From Furcasterigmium furcatum (taxonomy: Eukaryota; Ascomycota; Sordariomycetes; Glomerellales; Plectosphaerellaceae), in assembly GCA_001599815.1 (NCBI GenBank), contig BCIA01000005.1:1591088-1655087 (forward strand): DNA of 64,000 bases, read 5' to 3'. Both the position numbers and the translations under genes were made by a program. Shown here piece by piece: positions 1 to 12,203 of the stretch (within the stretch, counting starts at the first letter, position 1; each line of letters starts with the position of its first letter). The notes below the pieces were generated by a model. It was given only the letters and a program-made list of their open reading frames with translations. It was not told the DNA's origin and did no database searches.

Positions 1-1679
1 GCATATGCCCTTTGCTTTTCGCTGGCCTTGAGGCTCGCTCGGCTCGGTGCCCCTTGCCCGCCACAAGAAGCAAGTTTTGTGTATCGCCCGCGGCCTGTGC
101 CCGGCCGATGGTTGGCCACGTTCCTGTCCGTTACCCGGGCTGCCCGGCCACCCATCAAGCCCTAGCCTGCATGGTGGCTGCAGTCCATCATTGGCCTGCG
201 GTGACATCCCGTGCATCCCTAGGCGGTCGCCAAGGCCGCAGACACGAGATTTTGTGTCCCTCTCCGCCGTCATTGATGGCGTCCAAGAACTGTTGATTTT
301 GACTTTTAGCTTGAGCTCAACGGCGTGGAGGTCCGGCCGGCTCGCTTGGAGGTGGCCTGCGGTGCCAGCTTCGCCCGGACTGGACGCCCCCAAGCGGTGT
401 TCTGGAATACGAAAGAGTGGGCATAGCACGCGATGTCGATCAGGGGTGACACTAGCGGCCGATGCCCAAGCTCTCGGTCGAAGAAAGCAACGAGGCCGAC
501 CTTGACTACAACCGGCTCGTCGACGCCCTCGCCAGCACAGTCGGCAACCGAACAGCCAAGTGCCGCTGCTCCATGCTTCCATGAGTCCAAGACGTCAGCC
601 AGCGCTGCTATCCGACCGGCTTGGCACTAGACACGAACTGGGCATGATCTCGTCCCAACTCTCGGCCTCGCACGTCTGTCGTGACTTACCCTAACCGGTT
701 CACGATGCGTCCCATCACGTCAGCCTCAGGGCCGAACAACCAGCAATCCAAGCGCTGCATGATCCGTCCCTCTGCCGTTGCCAACATCAACATCCTGTTT
801 CCCAACCTCAACCCAGCACGTTCTGATTCGTCGAGTTTATTGCTTGCCGATCCGACAGGGGTGACCCCTGGCAGCCACACCTCCATCAACCGTCCAACCT
901 CTTGACCCGTGCATCCCGCCTTACCACGACATCCCTCGCGGACCACAGGCCATGCTGCCTGGGCCGACGCCTTACCTCCAGTTCAGACAAGCAAGGACCA
1001 TGCGAACAGAGGAGTGCAAACGCACAACCATCCCCGGGGTCCCTGGCTGGTCACCAGCCTGCAGACGAGCCACCAGCCACACCCACAGCAATGTCAGCCA
1101 ACGCCCTTGACCTCTGGTGCTCTGCTGCTGGGAGCTCCCCGCCCTCCAATTCACCGACTTCCTCTCGTATCACCCACTTGGCAGCTACCGACAAGCCGAC
1201 TAGCCTCACAGATTCCCCCCGAGCCCTCCACCCTCCACAACTTATGCCTCACCTAGTCCCCTCTGCTTGCTTTTGGCTCGAGCTCTGGTGCTAATGCAGC
1301 CGCGGGTGGAGGTGACTTGGACTGCTGCTGTAAGATGTCATGGCATACTCCACCGGACCTCGAGGCCTATCCTGGCCGGCCGGAGCCTCCCCAGACGCTC
1401 GCTCGCTCGTCATCGCGATATGGGATGCAGCAATATAAGCATACCGACCATCCGATTTTCTGATTGAGCTCCCTCCCCTCCCCTCCCCAGCAGCCTTTCT
1501 CCCCAGCCCTCTCACATCTCCCAGCCAACCTCTCGCTGTGGCTCTGTTGCTCAAGTAACTCGTTCGTTAAGGTTACTTAAGACTCTCGCTCAAGGAAGAA
1601 GCCTCGCTTCTCCTGCTGTCGTTCCCAGAACTCACACACATCACACCACCCCCTCGCTTCACTCATCAACACCGTCACC
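1..1679. other. Gene-free left flank and promoter of the repeat cell-wall gene
   Basis: I find no convincing gene here; the short open frames lack codon bias and recognisable domains. The last 250 bases look like a promoter and 5' leader: an ATATAAG element near 1432-1438 is followed by a long CT-rich tract (about 1468-1560), as is common upstream of well-expressed fungal genes. Confidence 0.5.
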
Positions 1680-2900
1680 ATGAAGTTCGGCGTTGCTCTG
1701 CTGTCCCTGGCCTCCATGGCCATGGCCACTGATGACCATTGGGTCACCACTGAGGTCGATGTTGTCTATGAAACCCCCTACCCCGTCACTGAGGTCGTCT
1801 ACGAACACGGCAAGACGTACACCAAGACGTACACCAAGACCAACACCATCTACACCAAGATCCCCACGACGATCTATGAGACGGTCAAAAAGCCTGATGT
1901 CACCAAGCACGAGAAGGTCTGGGAGACCAAGACCATCACCAAGGAGAAGCCTGTGACCGAGACCAAGACGATTGACGGCAAGACGGTCGTGGTCACGTAC
2001 ACCAAGACGGACTACGTCAAGACCTATGTGCCTGTCACCTACTGGGAGACCGTCACGGAGGCCGACGTCACCAAGCACTCTAAGGAGTATGAGACCAAGA
2101 CCATCACCAAGGAGAAGCCGGTGACCGAAACCAAGACTGTCGACGGCGAGACAATCGTGGTCACCTACACCAAGACGGACTATGTCAAGACCTACGTTCC
2201 CGTCACTAAGTGGGAGACTGTCGAGCATCCTGATGTGACCAAGACGTCCAAGGAGATCGACTACAAGACCATCACCAAGGAGAAGCCCGTCACCGAGACC
2301 AAGACCATCAACGGCGAGACTGTTGTCGTCACCTACACCAAGACCGAGGTCATCAAGACGCACGTCCCTGTCACGGAGTGGGTTACCGTTGAGGGCCCCG
2401 ACGTGACCAAGACTGCCAAGGAGAAGGAGTACGTGACCATCACCAAGGAGAAGCCGATCACGGTCACCAAGACCCAGGAGGGCGAGACACACTGGGTCAC
2501 GCTCACCAAGACCAAGACCGAGACCGTCAACAAGGAGTTCACCGTCACCGAGCCCGGCCCCCAGGTCACATCGACCACAAAGGTCTACGACACCATCACT
2601 GTCACCGAGGGCGTGGGCAAGACCGTCACCATCCACGGCGAGACGATCTGGGAGACCATTCACAAGACCGTCACGGAGACAGTCCACGGCCAGCCCACCA
2701 CCGTCGTCCAGCCCCCGGTCACCCAGACCAGTGAGGAGGTCGTCACCACGACCACCTCTATTCCTGCTCCACCTCCTCCCCCTCCCGCTCAGACGAGCGA
2801 ACCTCCTCTTGAGCCGGTCCCCTCCGCCGCCGCTCAGGCGAACAGGGCCCCCGTCTTTGCCATGGTCGCTGGTGTCGCCGGCGCTGTCGTCCTGCTCTAA
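1680..2900 (+). CDS. Thr/Lys-rich repetitive GPI-anchored cell-wall protein
   Basis: Single-exon gene of 406 residues; not a named family. It starts with a signal peptide (Met-Lys, hydrophobic core, AMA cleavage site near residue 18). It then carries four near-identical 56-residue units, each with the TITKEKP core followed by TETKT, VVTYTKT and VPVT-W-TV blocks. A short proline-rich spacer (PAPPPPPPA) follows, and the protein ends in a hydrophobic tail (AGVAGAVVLL) with small residues before it, as expected for GPI attachment. The Thr-rich repeats suggest an O-mannosylated wall protein exposed on the cell surface, perhaps a structural or adhesive protein. The signal peptide, repeats and tail are seen directly; the wall location is inferred. 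Repeat number may differ between strains. Confidence 0.85.
   Translation: MKFGVALLSLASMAMATDDHWVTTEVDVVYETPYPVTEVVYEHGKTYTKTYTKTNTIYTKIPTTIYETVKKPDVTKHEKVWETKTITKEKPVTETKTIDGKTVVVTYTKTDYVKTYVPVTYWETVTEADVTKHSKEYETKTITKEKPVTETKTVDGETIVVTYTKTDYVKTYVPVTKWETVEHPDVTKTSKEIDYKTITKEKPVTETKTINGETVVVTYTKTEVIKTHVPVTEWVTVEGPDVTKTAKEKEYVTITKEKPITVTKTQEGETHWVTLTKTKTETVNKEFTVTEPGPQVTSTTKVYDTITVTEGVGKTVTIHGETIWETIHKTVTETVHGQPTTVVQPPVTQTSEEVVTTTTSIPAPPPPPPAQTSEPPLEPVPSAAAQANRAPVFAMVAGVAGAVVLL
1866..2545 (+). repeat. Tandem 168-bp coding repeat, about 4 units
   Basis: The motif GACCATCACC recurs at 1931, 2099, 2267 and 2435, an exact spacing of 168 bp (56 codons) each time. The flanking DNA of each unit is also largely conserved. 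The last unit has diverged most. The period is a multiple of three, so gain or loss of units would keep the frame. Confidence 0.9.
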
Positions 2901-4195
2901 GCGGACGACACTTGGCCTTTTCTCTTCTCTTCTCCCACCCATTGCTTCTGCACGTGGTTTCCTTCCAAGACACTTCAAACTCTTCCCTCCTTTCTTCTCT
3001 TCTTGGCCTCTGGGTCCGCGTCTCCGACGCATTTCTGCCACACCACCCCGGCATGAGACCTCACGGCTCCCGGGTGTGATTTTCATCCTAATGACCAACT
3101 CACGAGCTACGACGGCACTGGAAAACGGACATACCCACGCTCATTTCTCATGATGACGCCCGACACGAAAAGGGGGCAGGGTTAATGACACGGCGGCCTG
3201 GGGATGGCCGGGGCAAATCCCCCTGGGAAAACACGGATACGGGGTAATCGGGAACGTCCGCGGTTCGGACCTTTTGTGTTTTTGCTACGCTTCGAGCATT
3301 CATGTACATAGACTTTCTTGATCATGGCACGGCGTATGGCATGGGCCATGATGGGCGGCTTGGTGCGCGTTTTGGGACGTGTAATGTCTTAGGTTCGGTG
3401 AATGAACATAGTGCAGACAACTGAGAGCCGTGTGATACATGATGACATGTGATGCTTGTTCGTACACCGTTCCCCGAAAACAATTGAAGGGAAAGACCGT
3501 CCTCCATGCTAGCGGAAGAGGCCTAGGAAGTGGCTCACTCACTATCAGCTGTGAGTCTCACTACAGGAGATCGGACTGAATCTCTCCCAGGCCTCAATGC
3601 CGATGCGCACCTGTAGGTGAAGGGCATCGCCGGCCTCTTGATCCCCGACCTCCATCGATGCCAAACTTTAAGTGGTTGTCCATGCTTTGGCGGAGCAAGT
3701 AGCAGACATAATTTTCGACGGAATCAAGAAGTCATAAACTCATTACCGAAACACTTCTTTCGGAGAGATAAAATAGAAGTCGAAGATGGTCTGGAACCCC
3801 CAGTCGCTGGGCATGTCGCCGACTAAACTCTCAACTCTTAACATCAATATTTTCTCGTAATCGAATACTAAGACTGACGGCACCTGATGCGATCTCGCCG
3901 TGTTGACTGCCCAGTCCCGGCGTCGCACCGCAGGTTGACCGGGTGCGGGGTTGGCGATAACGTCCGGTTCCCCCATCGCCACCCATTTCTTCTTTGGGTA
4001 AGTGTATGCGAAGTGCTGCCCAGACGTGCGGGGACAACCCCAGATCTCCCAAAGATAGCGAGGTCGGGCTTATCATGAGATAAGTCAAGCCTGCCAGCAT
4101 CCAGGCGGCTCAATGCAGCTGCATACTGATCATCTCCTGACTTGACTTTCGATCTCCTGCCTCGGGAGCAAAGCGGTTTGACTCTCACAGACAAC
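2901..4195. other. Intergenic region
   Basis: 3' region of the repeat protein gene and promoter of the acetyltransferase gene. I see no supported gene; the open frames here are short and lack codon bias. Confidence 0.5.
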
Positions 4196-5136
4196 ATGAC
4201 GATCCACGTTACCGACCTCACAGAAGCCGACATCCCTGGCGCGGTGGCCGCAGTGCAGTGAGTGAACTCATGGATGACGGACTGGCAAGATGCACAGACT
4301 GACAAGATGAGTGTGAAGGCAGGCATTTGTAGGAGATCCCTATAATGTCTGGGTCTATGATCAGTCCAAGGTACGTGCGATGATTGAGTTGCCCCGTCTG
4401 AACACCTCCCACTTCATCCGGGATACGTCGACTCTCGCCACTCCAAATCCACAGCTTGGTCCGGGAGGCTGATGAGCTGACTTTGACTCGTAGTTCAACT
4501 CCCGACGAAATTATGCCTCGTTGGCTCTTCGGATGAGATGGGGCATGCGCAACGGCATCTTCCACGTCGCGAAGGAGGAGGGCAGCGACAAAGTCCTCGG
4601 CGTCGCCATGTGGCTGCCGCCTCAGAAGGCCGGTCAACCCCAGACGTGGAACGACTGGGCCGAGAGCTGGCGGCTCTGGTTCGGTCAGGTGGGAATGAAC
4701 TTATACTACGGGCGTGGAGGACTGAACGTCAAGGTAAGACCCAGTATATCAATGCTGCCCGATTCACTGCTCGCAGAACTGACTCAACCCCGTCGACCAG
4801 CGGTACTACATCTGGAAAGATGCGCAAGCCAAGGCGCAAGAGGAACTGTGGACAGATCCAAGGGGGTATTACTTCCTCAACATCATGGTCGTTCTCCCGG
4901 AGGCCCAGGGCAAGGGAGTCGGAGCCAAGATGATGAGTGTCATCTCCGAGAAGGCCGACGCCGAGAACATGAAGTGCTATCTCGAATCCAGCAGGGACGT
5001 GCCGAACATGGCCATCTACGGGCGTTGGGGGTTCAGGTTCCAGAAGGAGATGGTCTGCGACGACGATGGGGATGCCATCGATCTGTTCACGATGATCAGG
5101 GAGCCGCACGCGAAGCCGTCGGATGGAAAGTCGTAG
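4196..5136 (+). CDS. GNAT-family N-acetyltransferase
   Basis: Four exons: 4196-4257, 4319-4370, 4494-4733 and 4801-5136, giving 229 residues. Each intron has GT-AG ends, and the joined frame reads through without a stop. The acetyl-CoA binding motif A is visible in the last exon as PEAQGKGVG (Q-x-x-G-x-G, residues about 154-159). It is followed by a typical beta5 segment ending in IYGRWGFRFQKE. Members transfer an acetyl group from acetyl-CoA to an amine; the acceptor cannot be read from sequence. The N-terminal segment DPYNVWVYDQSK and the RR-x-ASLALRMRWG block are typical of a fungal subfamily of about 220-240 residues. It lies beside amide and amine catabolism genes, so a small-molecule amine acceptor is possible but unproven. 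Confidence 0.85.
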
Positions 5137-5579
5137 ACTACCTAGCATTTACTATGTTTCCTCTGTATCGGCACATGTATTTCTTGTTGGGGGTTGAAAT
5201 GTCAAGTTCTCCATAACACCGTTTAAATTGAGCGTCTTCAACCTCGGATTCTTGAAGTATTAGAAGACGGAGACATCTCCGGATGTTCTGAGCACAGAGT
5301 TCTCCGCAAATAAGACGGCTTCAGGGCGCAATTGTGTCGCGTAATCGGCCATCCGCGCGCTACGAGCTTCCCTGATCGGTTAGTTACCCCAGTCGAGCTC
5401 CCCTCTCCCCGCCGGAATTCAGATAGCATCGTTCACATTCTTGGCCCGCAAGCCGAGCCAGCATTTGATGTGTCACAGATAAGTAGTAGACGGACCTGAC
5501 GATCTCCAGCTCAACTTCCCCTCATTCAACACTCAACAAACACCAGACCAGTCTACCCGCTGACAGACCAAGAGCCAAC
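5137..5579. other. Intergenic region with amidase promoter
   Basis: 3' end of the acetyltransferase gene and the amidase promoter. It contains a GATA-factor site (listed separately) and a pyrimidine-rich leader directly before the amidase ATG. Confidence 0.5.
5477..5483 (+). promoter_or_regulatory. GATA site (AreA/NIT2-type) upstream of amidase
   Basis: AGATAAG on the plus strand, 97 bp before the amidase start codon. It matches HGATAR, the binding site of the fungal nitrogen regulator AreA/NIT2. Similar sites recur before other genes of this block. The short motif also occurs by chance. Confidence 0.45.
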
Positions 5580-7453
5580 ATGACAGCAAGTTCGGGACTT
5601 GAAAAGATGACCTGCGATCAGAAAGTCGCATGGGCAAGGTCCCAGCGGGACGTCTCGCTCGTCAAGGTCCAGCCGCCGCTGCAGGGCGTCCCGGAAACGC
5701 TGCCTCTCAATTCCCAGGGCCTGCCCAAGGCAGTGCTGACGGCACGAGAAAGAGAAATCACAGAGGGATACACGGTTTCCGAATTACTCTCTGCTCTACG
5801 CGAAAGAAAAGTCTCGGTGGAAGAAGTGACGCGGGCCTTCTTGAGGCGAGCGGCTCTCGCCCAGATCGCTGTAAGCCAACCGACTGGGACTCCCACAATG
5901 ACAATCGATCAGACGCTGACTGCACCAGACAAACTGCCTCACCGAATTGCTCTGGGACGAGGCCATTGCCCGAGCAAAGCATCTCGATGCTCTCCCGGAG
6001 CCCCAAGGGGCCCTGTTCGGCCTTCCCATTTCCACGAAGGAGCATCATGGCATGGTAGGAGAGAACGTCACCACCAACGCCTCGTTCGTCGGATGGATCG
6101 GGAAGCCGCACGGCTCGAACCTGCTCTATGATACCCTCTGGGACCAGGGATGTGTCTTCTTCGCCAGAACAACGCAGCCCCAGACCATCATGCACCTGGA
6201 GACGAGCAGCAACATCTACGGAGTTACGACCAACCCATACAACCGCAACCTGACACCGGGAGGCAGCAGCGGTGGAGAGTCAGCCTTGCTGGGGATGCGG
6301 GGCAGTATTCTCGTAAGCTTCAGGTTGGTCGGACTTGTAATGGACGGTGTCTGACAGATCTAGGGCGTTGGCGGTGACATCGGCGGCAGCATTCGCTGTC
6401 CAGCAGCCCACGTCGGGCTCTATGGATTCAAGTACGTGCGGGTATCTTCAGAGACTTATACCGGCTAACATCACAGGCCGACGCTCAAGCGCATCTCCGT
6501 CATGAACGGACGCGCCATCATGGTTGGGAAGGAGGCGATCACCTCGACCCCAGGGCCAATGTCCGTCGACCGCGAGGCGCTGGAGATCTTCATGAAGGCC
6601 GCGCTGTCATGCAAGCCGTGGCGGATCGACCCTTCTCTCACGGTCAAGGAGTGGACTCCCTACAAGTTTGACAGGCCGCTCAAGGTCGCCGTGCAGTGGT
6701 GGGACGGCGTCGTCCAGCCTCACCCGCCCATCACCAGGGCGCTCCGCGAAGTGGCGGACGCGTGCGAGAAGGCCGGGATGGAAGTCGTCGAGTGGGACTG
6801 CACCTCGCTCGATCACAAGACAGGCTGGGAGATCCTCTCCTCCACGTACTGGCCCGACGGCGGAGCGGAGGCCATCGGGCTCATCGAAGATGCCGGAGAG
6901 CCGATCCTCCCGCTGACGAAGTTCATCATTCAGGAGCAACCGAGCGTCAAGAATCTCAGCCAGCACGAGCTCTGGGAGGTGAGTGATGTCTTTCCGCCCG
7001 CCGAGTTCGGGAGACGGTGGTGTCTCGTTCCCCCTGTTTGCTGACCATCAGCAGCTCTGCCGACGCCGCGATAGCTACCGCGCATCCTACGCCCGGGCCT
7101 GGAACGACACGGCGAAGGCAAACGGCAAAGAAGTCGACGTTATCCTGTGCCCGGCATCGTTCGGCGCCGCACCCCCTCTCGGCCAGTCGCGGTACTGGGG
7201 CTACACGGCCCATTGGAATCTGCTGGACTATCCGGGCGCGGTCTTCCCCGTGACCACGGTCGACCAGGAGAAAGATCTCAAGGATCTGACCTACTCGCCC
7301 AAGAACGACGACGACAGGTTCGTGTACGAGATGTACAGCCCCGAGAAGTACCTGGACGCTCCCGTCAGCTTGCAGGTCGTTGGCCGACGCCAGGAGGACG
7401 AGAAGGTCCTCGCGGCTCTTGAGGAGATTGAGCGAGCGCTTGGGCGATGCTAG
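5580..7453 (+). CDS. Amidase (amidase-signature family, acetamidase-like)
   Basis: Five exons: 5580-5870, 5929-6312, 6364-6431, 6477-6978 and 7052-7453, giving 548 residues, the usual size for fungal acetamidase-type enzymes. The Ser-cisSer-Lys catalytic triad is intact: Lys134 in PISTKEH, Ser210/211 in TPGGSSGGESALL, and the nucleophile Ser234 in GGDIGGSIR. The family hydrolyses small carboxylic amides to acid plus ammonia in the cytosol. The last intron has a tandem CAGCAG acceptor (7049-7054), so isoforms with or without one glutamine are possible. A GATAAG site lies 97 bp upstream, and the regulator gene follows 565 bp downstream on the same strand. This suggests a nitrogen-acquisition role. 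The substrate is unknown. Confidence 0.92.
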
Positions 7454-8018
7454 AGGCTAGAGAATCGGGAAGACTGAGATGTATGTTCATAGACAAGCTC
7501 AAAAGCTGAAGATAGCATACAGCCTTTCTCTTGTCTGGTAACGAACCTGTGTGACTCTCCATCGTTCCCAGATCAACACAGTCCTGAGTAAGAGAACCCG
7601 GGGACTCAATAATTCAACATGATATGATTTCAGTTGACGGCCATAAAACGCCCGAGACCGCCGCCCGACACTGTGAACCGGCCCGGTTCCGGATAGCAAC
7701 CGGCGCCACTCCTACTGAAGTACCCCAGGTTCTCTCGTGGCCCCTGAAGCTTTATCTGCGGGGTAATTGGGAGCACTGACAAGTTCGATTCTAGCGCTGA
7801 GATCGGCCTACTTCGGAGGTCACTTGACCTGGAGATAAGTACAATCCAATGGTCCCGAGCTGCCGGGAATGCCCAAGTTGAACCAAAGCCGTCCGAGACA
7901 GCGGCCACTAAGTAAGTCGAAGGCCAATGTCTTGGGGGCGATCCTCTCCGTCTTCCTTACTACACCTCGAAAGCGAAGTCCTGACATGACCCCGAGCGTC
8001 GAGTCCAATTCCCCCTGA
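7454..8018. other. Intergenic region with regulator promoter
   Basis: 3' region of the amidase and promoter of the Zn2Cys6 regulator. It holds GATAAG (listed) and a second reverse GATA-like site, TTTATCT, at 7751-7757. No gene is seen. Confidence 0.45.
7833..7839 (+). promoter_or_regulatory. GATA site upstream of Zn2Cys6 regulator
   Basis: AGATAAG on the plus strand, about 180 bp before the regulator start codon. It matches the AreA/NIT2 HGATAR motif, so the regulator itself may be under nitrogen control. This is motif evidence only. Confidence 0.4.
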
Positions 8019-10009
8019 ATGCAGTCCTCATCCAAAGTGTCCCATTCCAAGTCACGGAATGGATGTCTCAGATGCAAAGCCAAGAAGGTGAGATCCGCCT
8101 GCTTCTCTCCATCGCCGCTGAAGAGCTCACTCACAAGCCGTAGACGAAATGCGACGAACGGAGACCAGCATGCGCGCGATGTGAGCAACGGGGATTCGAC
8201 TGTCCGGGCTACGCTCTCAACGTCCGATGGTCGCGGAAGCATCAGATAAGAGCCGATCACCTTGCTTCGCAGGAGCCGACCGCATCCCCTCGCCATCGCA
8301 GCACAGAGGTCGCGCAGGAGGACGTGACGGACCTTGACCTCTCTCAGCGCACTCAGCAGCCCGACACTCCGAATCAATGGATGGCTTCGACCCCCCGTTG
8401 GGACTTGGTTTTACCCCAGGAGCTGTTCAATCTTGACGTGACAAGCGCACTGCTGTCGACACAGCAGCCAACCGCTGCGAATGTCGCTGCTGGCTGGGAA
8501 GACGCCATCGCCAGCTCGGCATGGGACGTGGACGGCGACGGCCAGACCCCGCCGTTCACGTCCGGAGTCTTCGACGCGGACTCGTCAGTCTCAGATGACA
8601 TCGCGCTTATGGTGCAGGGTCCAGCGGCGCCAGTACAGTTCAGCAGACCTGACGACACTCGAGGGGAATCTCCACGAGTCGTCGCAAGCCAGCCTGCCCC
8701 CCGGGAGCTCTTCAACCTGCCGACAGCGCTCTCCGAGTACTTCTTCCGAGAAGTCATCAGTCTGTACTGCGCCTGGGATAGCAAATCCAACGTGATGCGC
8801 CACATCGTCGAGACCATGTGGCAGTCCTCGGGTGCCCTCCACCATACCATCCAGAGCATGGCAGCGGCATGTCTGTCGGAAGACTTCCCACATCTCCTAC
8901 CCGTCGCCAGGAGCGAGCATTCTCAGGCGCTCGAGCTCATCCACGCGCAGCCGCCATCGCCAACACATAAGCAGGCAATGCTCCTCGCCTCGACTCTCCT
9001 GGGTCATACCTCGAGCTGGCTGGCTCCGCAGAACCTGGCCACGGACATGTTCAGGGCGAGCTGTAGCATGCTGAAGGACATCGCCCCCGAGACGGCCGGG
9101 GACGCAAGCTTTTCCTTCTTCAGCGACACCATGGACTACTGGGCCATGCTCCTCGCCTACCTGACAGACAGCAAGCAACTGGGGGACTACCGCCGCGACT
9201 CCTCCGTCGGCCCGTCCGATCCCACCCGGTCCATCGACCCGCACCCGTACTCGGGCATATCGCACGAGACGGTGAGGATACTGACCGACACCGGCATCCT
9301 CATTTTCCAGTACCGGAAGCACATGTCGACCGTCAAGTTCCTCACCGAAAAAGACCTCGACATCTTCAGAGATGCGCTGCGAGAGGCCCGCAGGCTGGAG
9401 CGCATCCTCCTCGGCCACACCACGCCCGACCTGTCCCACGTCCGAGACCCGGGCGACCCGCGAACGCCCCTGAAGCACCTCGAGCTGATCGACGAGGCGT
9501 ACCGCTGCACGGGTCTGCTCCAGCTATACCGCGTGTTCCCCGACCTGCTCAACGAGCGCTACGCCCCCTGGGACAGGACCCTCCTCCTCCGGCCGATCCC
9601 CTCGGGCGACGTCCCCACGCTGCGGGAGCGGCAGGCCTGGCTGACGAAGCTCGCGATGCACATCCTCGGCATCCTGCGGGAGATACCCTTCGAGTCGCGC
9701 ACACGCAGCGCCCAGCCGTTCATCATGGTGGCTTTCTCGAGCGAGCTGCGCCGGGACCCGCGGCACCTGCGTGCGACGGGCGCGGACGTCGCCTCCGTGA
9801 TCGTCGACCCCGCGTCCATCGAGGTCGCCCGCGCGAGGAAGTTCATCGGCTCCCGGCTCGCGGCGTACACGCACATCCTCCCGCTGCGGAAGAGCCAGGT
9901 CATCTCGGAGCTGATCAGGCACATCTGGTCCGCCCTGGACGCCGGGGAGCAGGACGTGTACTGGCTCGACGTCGCGTACGAGAAGAACCTCGGGACGATG
10001 ATGGGGTGA
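8019..10009 (+). CDS. Zn2Cys6 fungal transcription factor, likely pathway-specific
   Basis: Two exons, 8019-8087 and 8144-10009, giving 644 residues; the intron lies inside the zinc cluster. The binuclear cluster is complete: Cys16, Cys19, Cys26, Cys33, Cys36 and Cys43, spaced C-x2-C-x6-C-x6-C-x2-C-x6-C and followed by a basic stretch. The rest is a long helical region. It begins LFNLPTALSEYFFREVISLYC, which resembles the fungal-specific factor domain of the Fungal_trans_2 type. Such proteins sit in the nucleus and bind CGG-type triplets. The gene lies between the amidase and the convergent FAD oxidase (55 bp between stop codons). It is therefore the natural candidate regulator of the catabolic block, by inference from position. 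Confidence 0.9.
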
Positions 10010-10064
10010 GATTCCGCGCAGGCAGGCAAAGGCAGGGCTATTGTATATATATCTATCTACCTCT

Positions 10065-11765
10065 TCACAGCCTCGTAGTCTTCGCGCCCTCGGGGAGGGC
10101 GATCTTGGCGAATTTGAGTACCGTCTTCTCAGCCGTGAGACCCTGCTTCAGCCTGTCCTCCGTGACGACAAAGGCCCGCGGGAACCACCCGCTCACGTCC
10201 TCTCCGAGCATCATCTTGACCAGCGCCTCGCCCGTCAGCCAGCACTTGTCCATCCCGTACCCGTTGAAGCCCGCCGCGATCCACTGCCCGTCGCCGGCCT
10301 CGGGCCCGGCGATGCTCCCCGGGACCCGGCCTACAATGGGCAGGCCGTCTGCCGTGTGGCCCTGGATGCCGGACCAGATCGCCTCGATCTCCGAGGTCGT
10401 CTCGCCGCCCCATCCCTCGAGGAAGAACCTCGGCAACACCGTCGACAGCGCGTGTCTCGCTTCCTCGGGGACGTATGTGTCGTCCGAAGTCAAGATGTCC
10501 CTCATGTACGCCGTCTCGTTACCGATCCAGATCCTCCCGTCGAGGGCGTTCTGCTGGAGATAATACAGCCCGGTGACGAAGAGCCCCGTCTCCGCATCCA
10601 GCGTCGGTTTGTGAGAGAGACTCCACGACCGCGAGGCGCCTCTGTTCGCCAGCTCCGGGCCTGGTTTCTGGACAGACATGGTCCCCCTGAAGGGGTAGAT
10701 GCGGCCGGCCAGACCGGGCAGGAGATGGGAAGCATGCCCGTTGGTGCAGTGGATGACCTTCTTCGCTCGCACGACGCCCCGGGACGTCGTCACCTCGTAG
10801 GGATACCTGCGGTCGGTGTCGGGGCTGTACTTGACCCGAAGCACCGGCGTATTGGCCTCGATCGCGAGGCGGGAGGGGTGAGACCTGAGCAGGCGCTCGT
10901 AGATGCCCATCAGCAGGCGATACGGCCAGATGGCGCCGGCATCGTGCTCGACCGCGCCGGATGAGTTTTTGATGTTCCATCTCTGCAGAGGACGCGAAGT
11001 TAGAAAAGCATCAAAACAAGGGGGACCGGATTCGAAGAACGCACCTCTGGCACGGACTCCCTGTCGACGATGCGATGATAGCTGGCGTACTCCGGGACGG
11101 CTTTCTGGAAATCGAGCACCGAGCTCCTCGCCGCCGCCCAGGTCTCCTCGTCCCCGACGGCCATGACCTTGAGCACGTCGCGGATCTGACACTCCTCCTG
11201 AAGGGCCGGGTCCATCTCCCTGACCATGCGCATGACGTGCTCGATGTTCAAGATGCTGAAGCGCGTGATCTGCTTCGCCGCATCGACCCCGTGCTGCGCG
11301 GCGAGAGGGCCGTAGGTGTGGCCCGACGCCGTGACGAGATGGCCGCCGTTCCGGCCTGTTGCTCCGCTGACGAGCGTCCGGGCCTCGAGGACCGTGACGT
11401 GGGCGTCTCCGGTGGCCCGGTGCTCGAGCAGGGTCTTGGTGACGCTGCAGCCCGTGATGCCGGAGCCGATCACGGCATAATCCGTCCGCTGGGGGAGTGA
11501 TGGCGACTGCAGCGATGCCAGGGGGTGAGCAGGCACCTGCCAGGAGGAGATGGTTGGGTTGGGATGCGGGAGTCCGGGGTCCTCTGAGATGGCCTTGGAG
11601 ATGTTAGAGAGAAACCGTGTGGTCGCGATGTCTTGAGGTATGTCAGTGAATCGTGGTCTGTGAGTCGTTTGTGGTGAGATGGTACTTACTGAGATAGGGG
11701 GCCAGCTCTTCATCGCCAGGAGTCTTGAGCAACTTGGCATCTTGAACAAGGCCTTCAGAGGTCAT
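10065..11765 (-). CDS. FAD-dependent amine oxidoreductase (DAO family)
   Basis: Three exons on the minus strand: 11765-11690, 11631-11045 and 10982-10065, giving 526 residues. The first intron ends CACTGAC-8nt-AG, a textbook branch point. The FAD dinucleotide fold is seen at residues 76-86 (DYAVIGSGITG). It is followed by SGATGRNGGHL and, near the C-terminus, by DGLPIVGRVPG and AAGFNGYGM, all typical of the D-amino-acid/sarcosine/gamma-glutamylputrescine oxidase superfamily. These enzymes oxidise a C-N bond to give an aldehyde or keto acid, ammonia or amine, and hydrogen peroxide. The pairing with an APC permease (divergent, about 830 bp) and a nearby aldehyde dehydrogenase resembles putrescine-type catabolism. 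No signal peptide or PTS1 is seen (it ends KTTRL). Confidence 0.88.
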
Positions 11766-12197
11766 CTTGCCACGATAGCTATAGTGGCTGGATGCTGGAG
11801 AGTTGAGACTGTTCGAGCGCAGACGAGACGGGATTCGATCACTGCCGGTAGAGAGGGCAGATGCTCGCCGATTGCCAATTCCCCGTTCTGGGCGCCAGAT
11901 ACCGAGAAGCATCTTTCTTCATTCAATATTGACCCGCGAGCAGCCATCCCAGAGTTCGCATTGCGTTACTGAGTGCATCGACTGTTGGCCGGTGTCCGCT
12001 GCCTCTTTACTTTCCCGATTGGGAAATTAAATGCGAAGGCCGCCCCGAGCCCGAACCCGAACCACACCACCTCCAAACTCCCCAAACTCCCGGGGCTCGT
12101 TTTAGCTGGGCCATCTATCATCTCTAGCGCGCCCGAACCGTCCAGGCCGTGGTCGACAGAACGCGGGGTTCGGACAACTCTCCCAGTGGTGGTGCCG

Positions 12198-12203
12198 CTT
12201 ATC
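12198..12203 (-). promoter_or_regulatory. GATA site in oxidase-permease promoter (1)
   Basis: CTTATC on the plus strand, which is GATAAG on the minus strand. It is 395 bp before the permease ATG and 433 bp from the oxidase ATG, and pairs with a second site 91 bp away. Two nearby GATA sites are typical of AreA targets. Confidence 0.4.

Noticed and set aside
1659..3098. A 479-codon minus-strand open frame opposite the repeat protein
   Set aside because: It is a mirror of the tandem repeat (Gly/Leu/Asp-rich) with no domain; the plus strand has the signal peptide and GPI tail.
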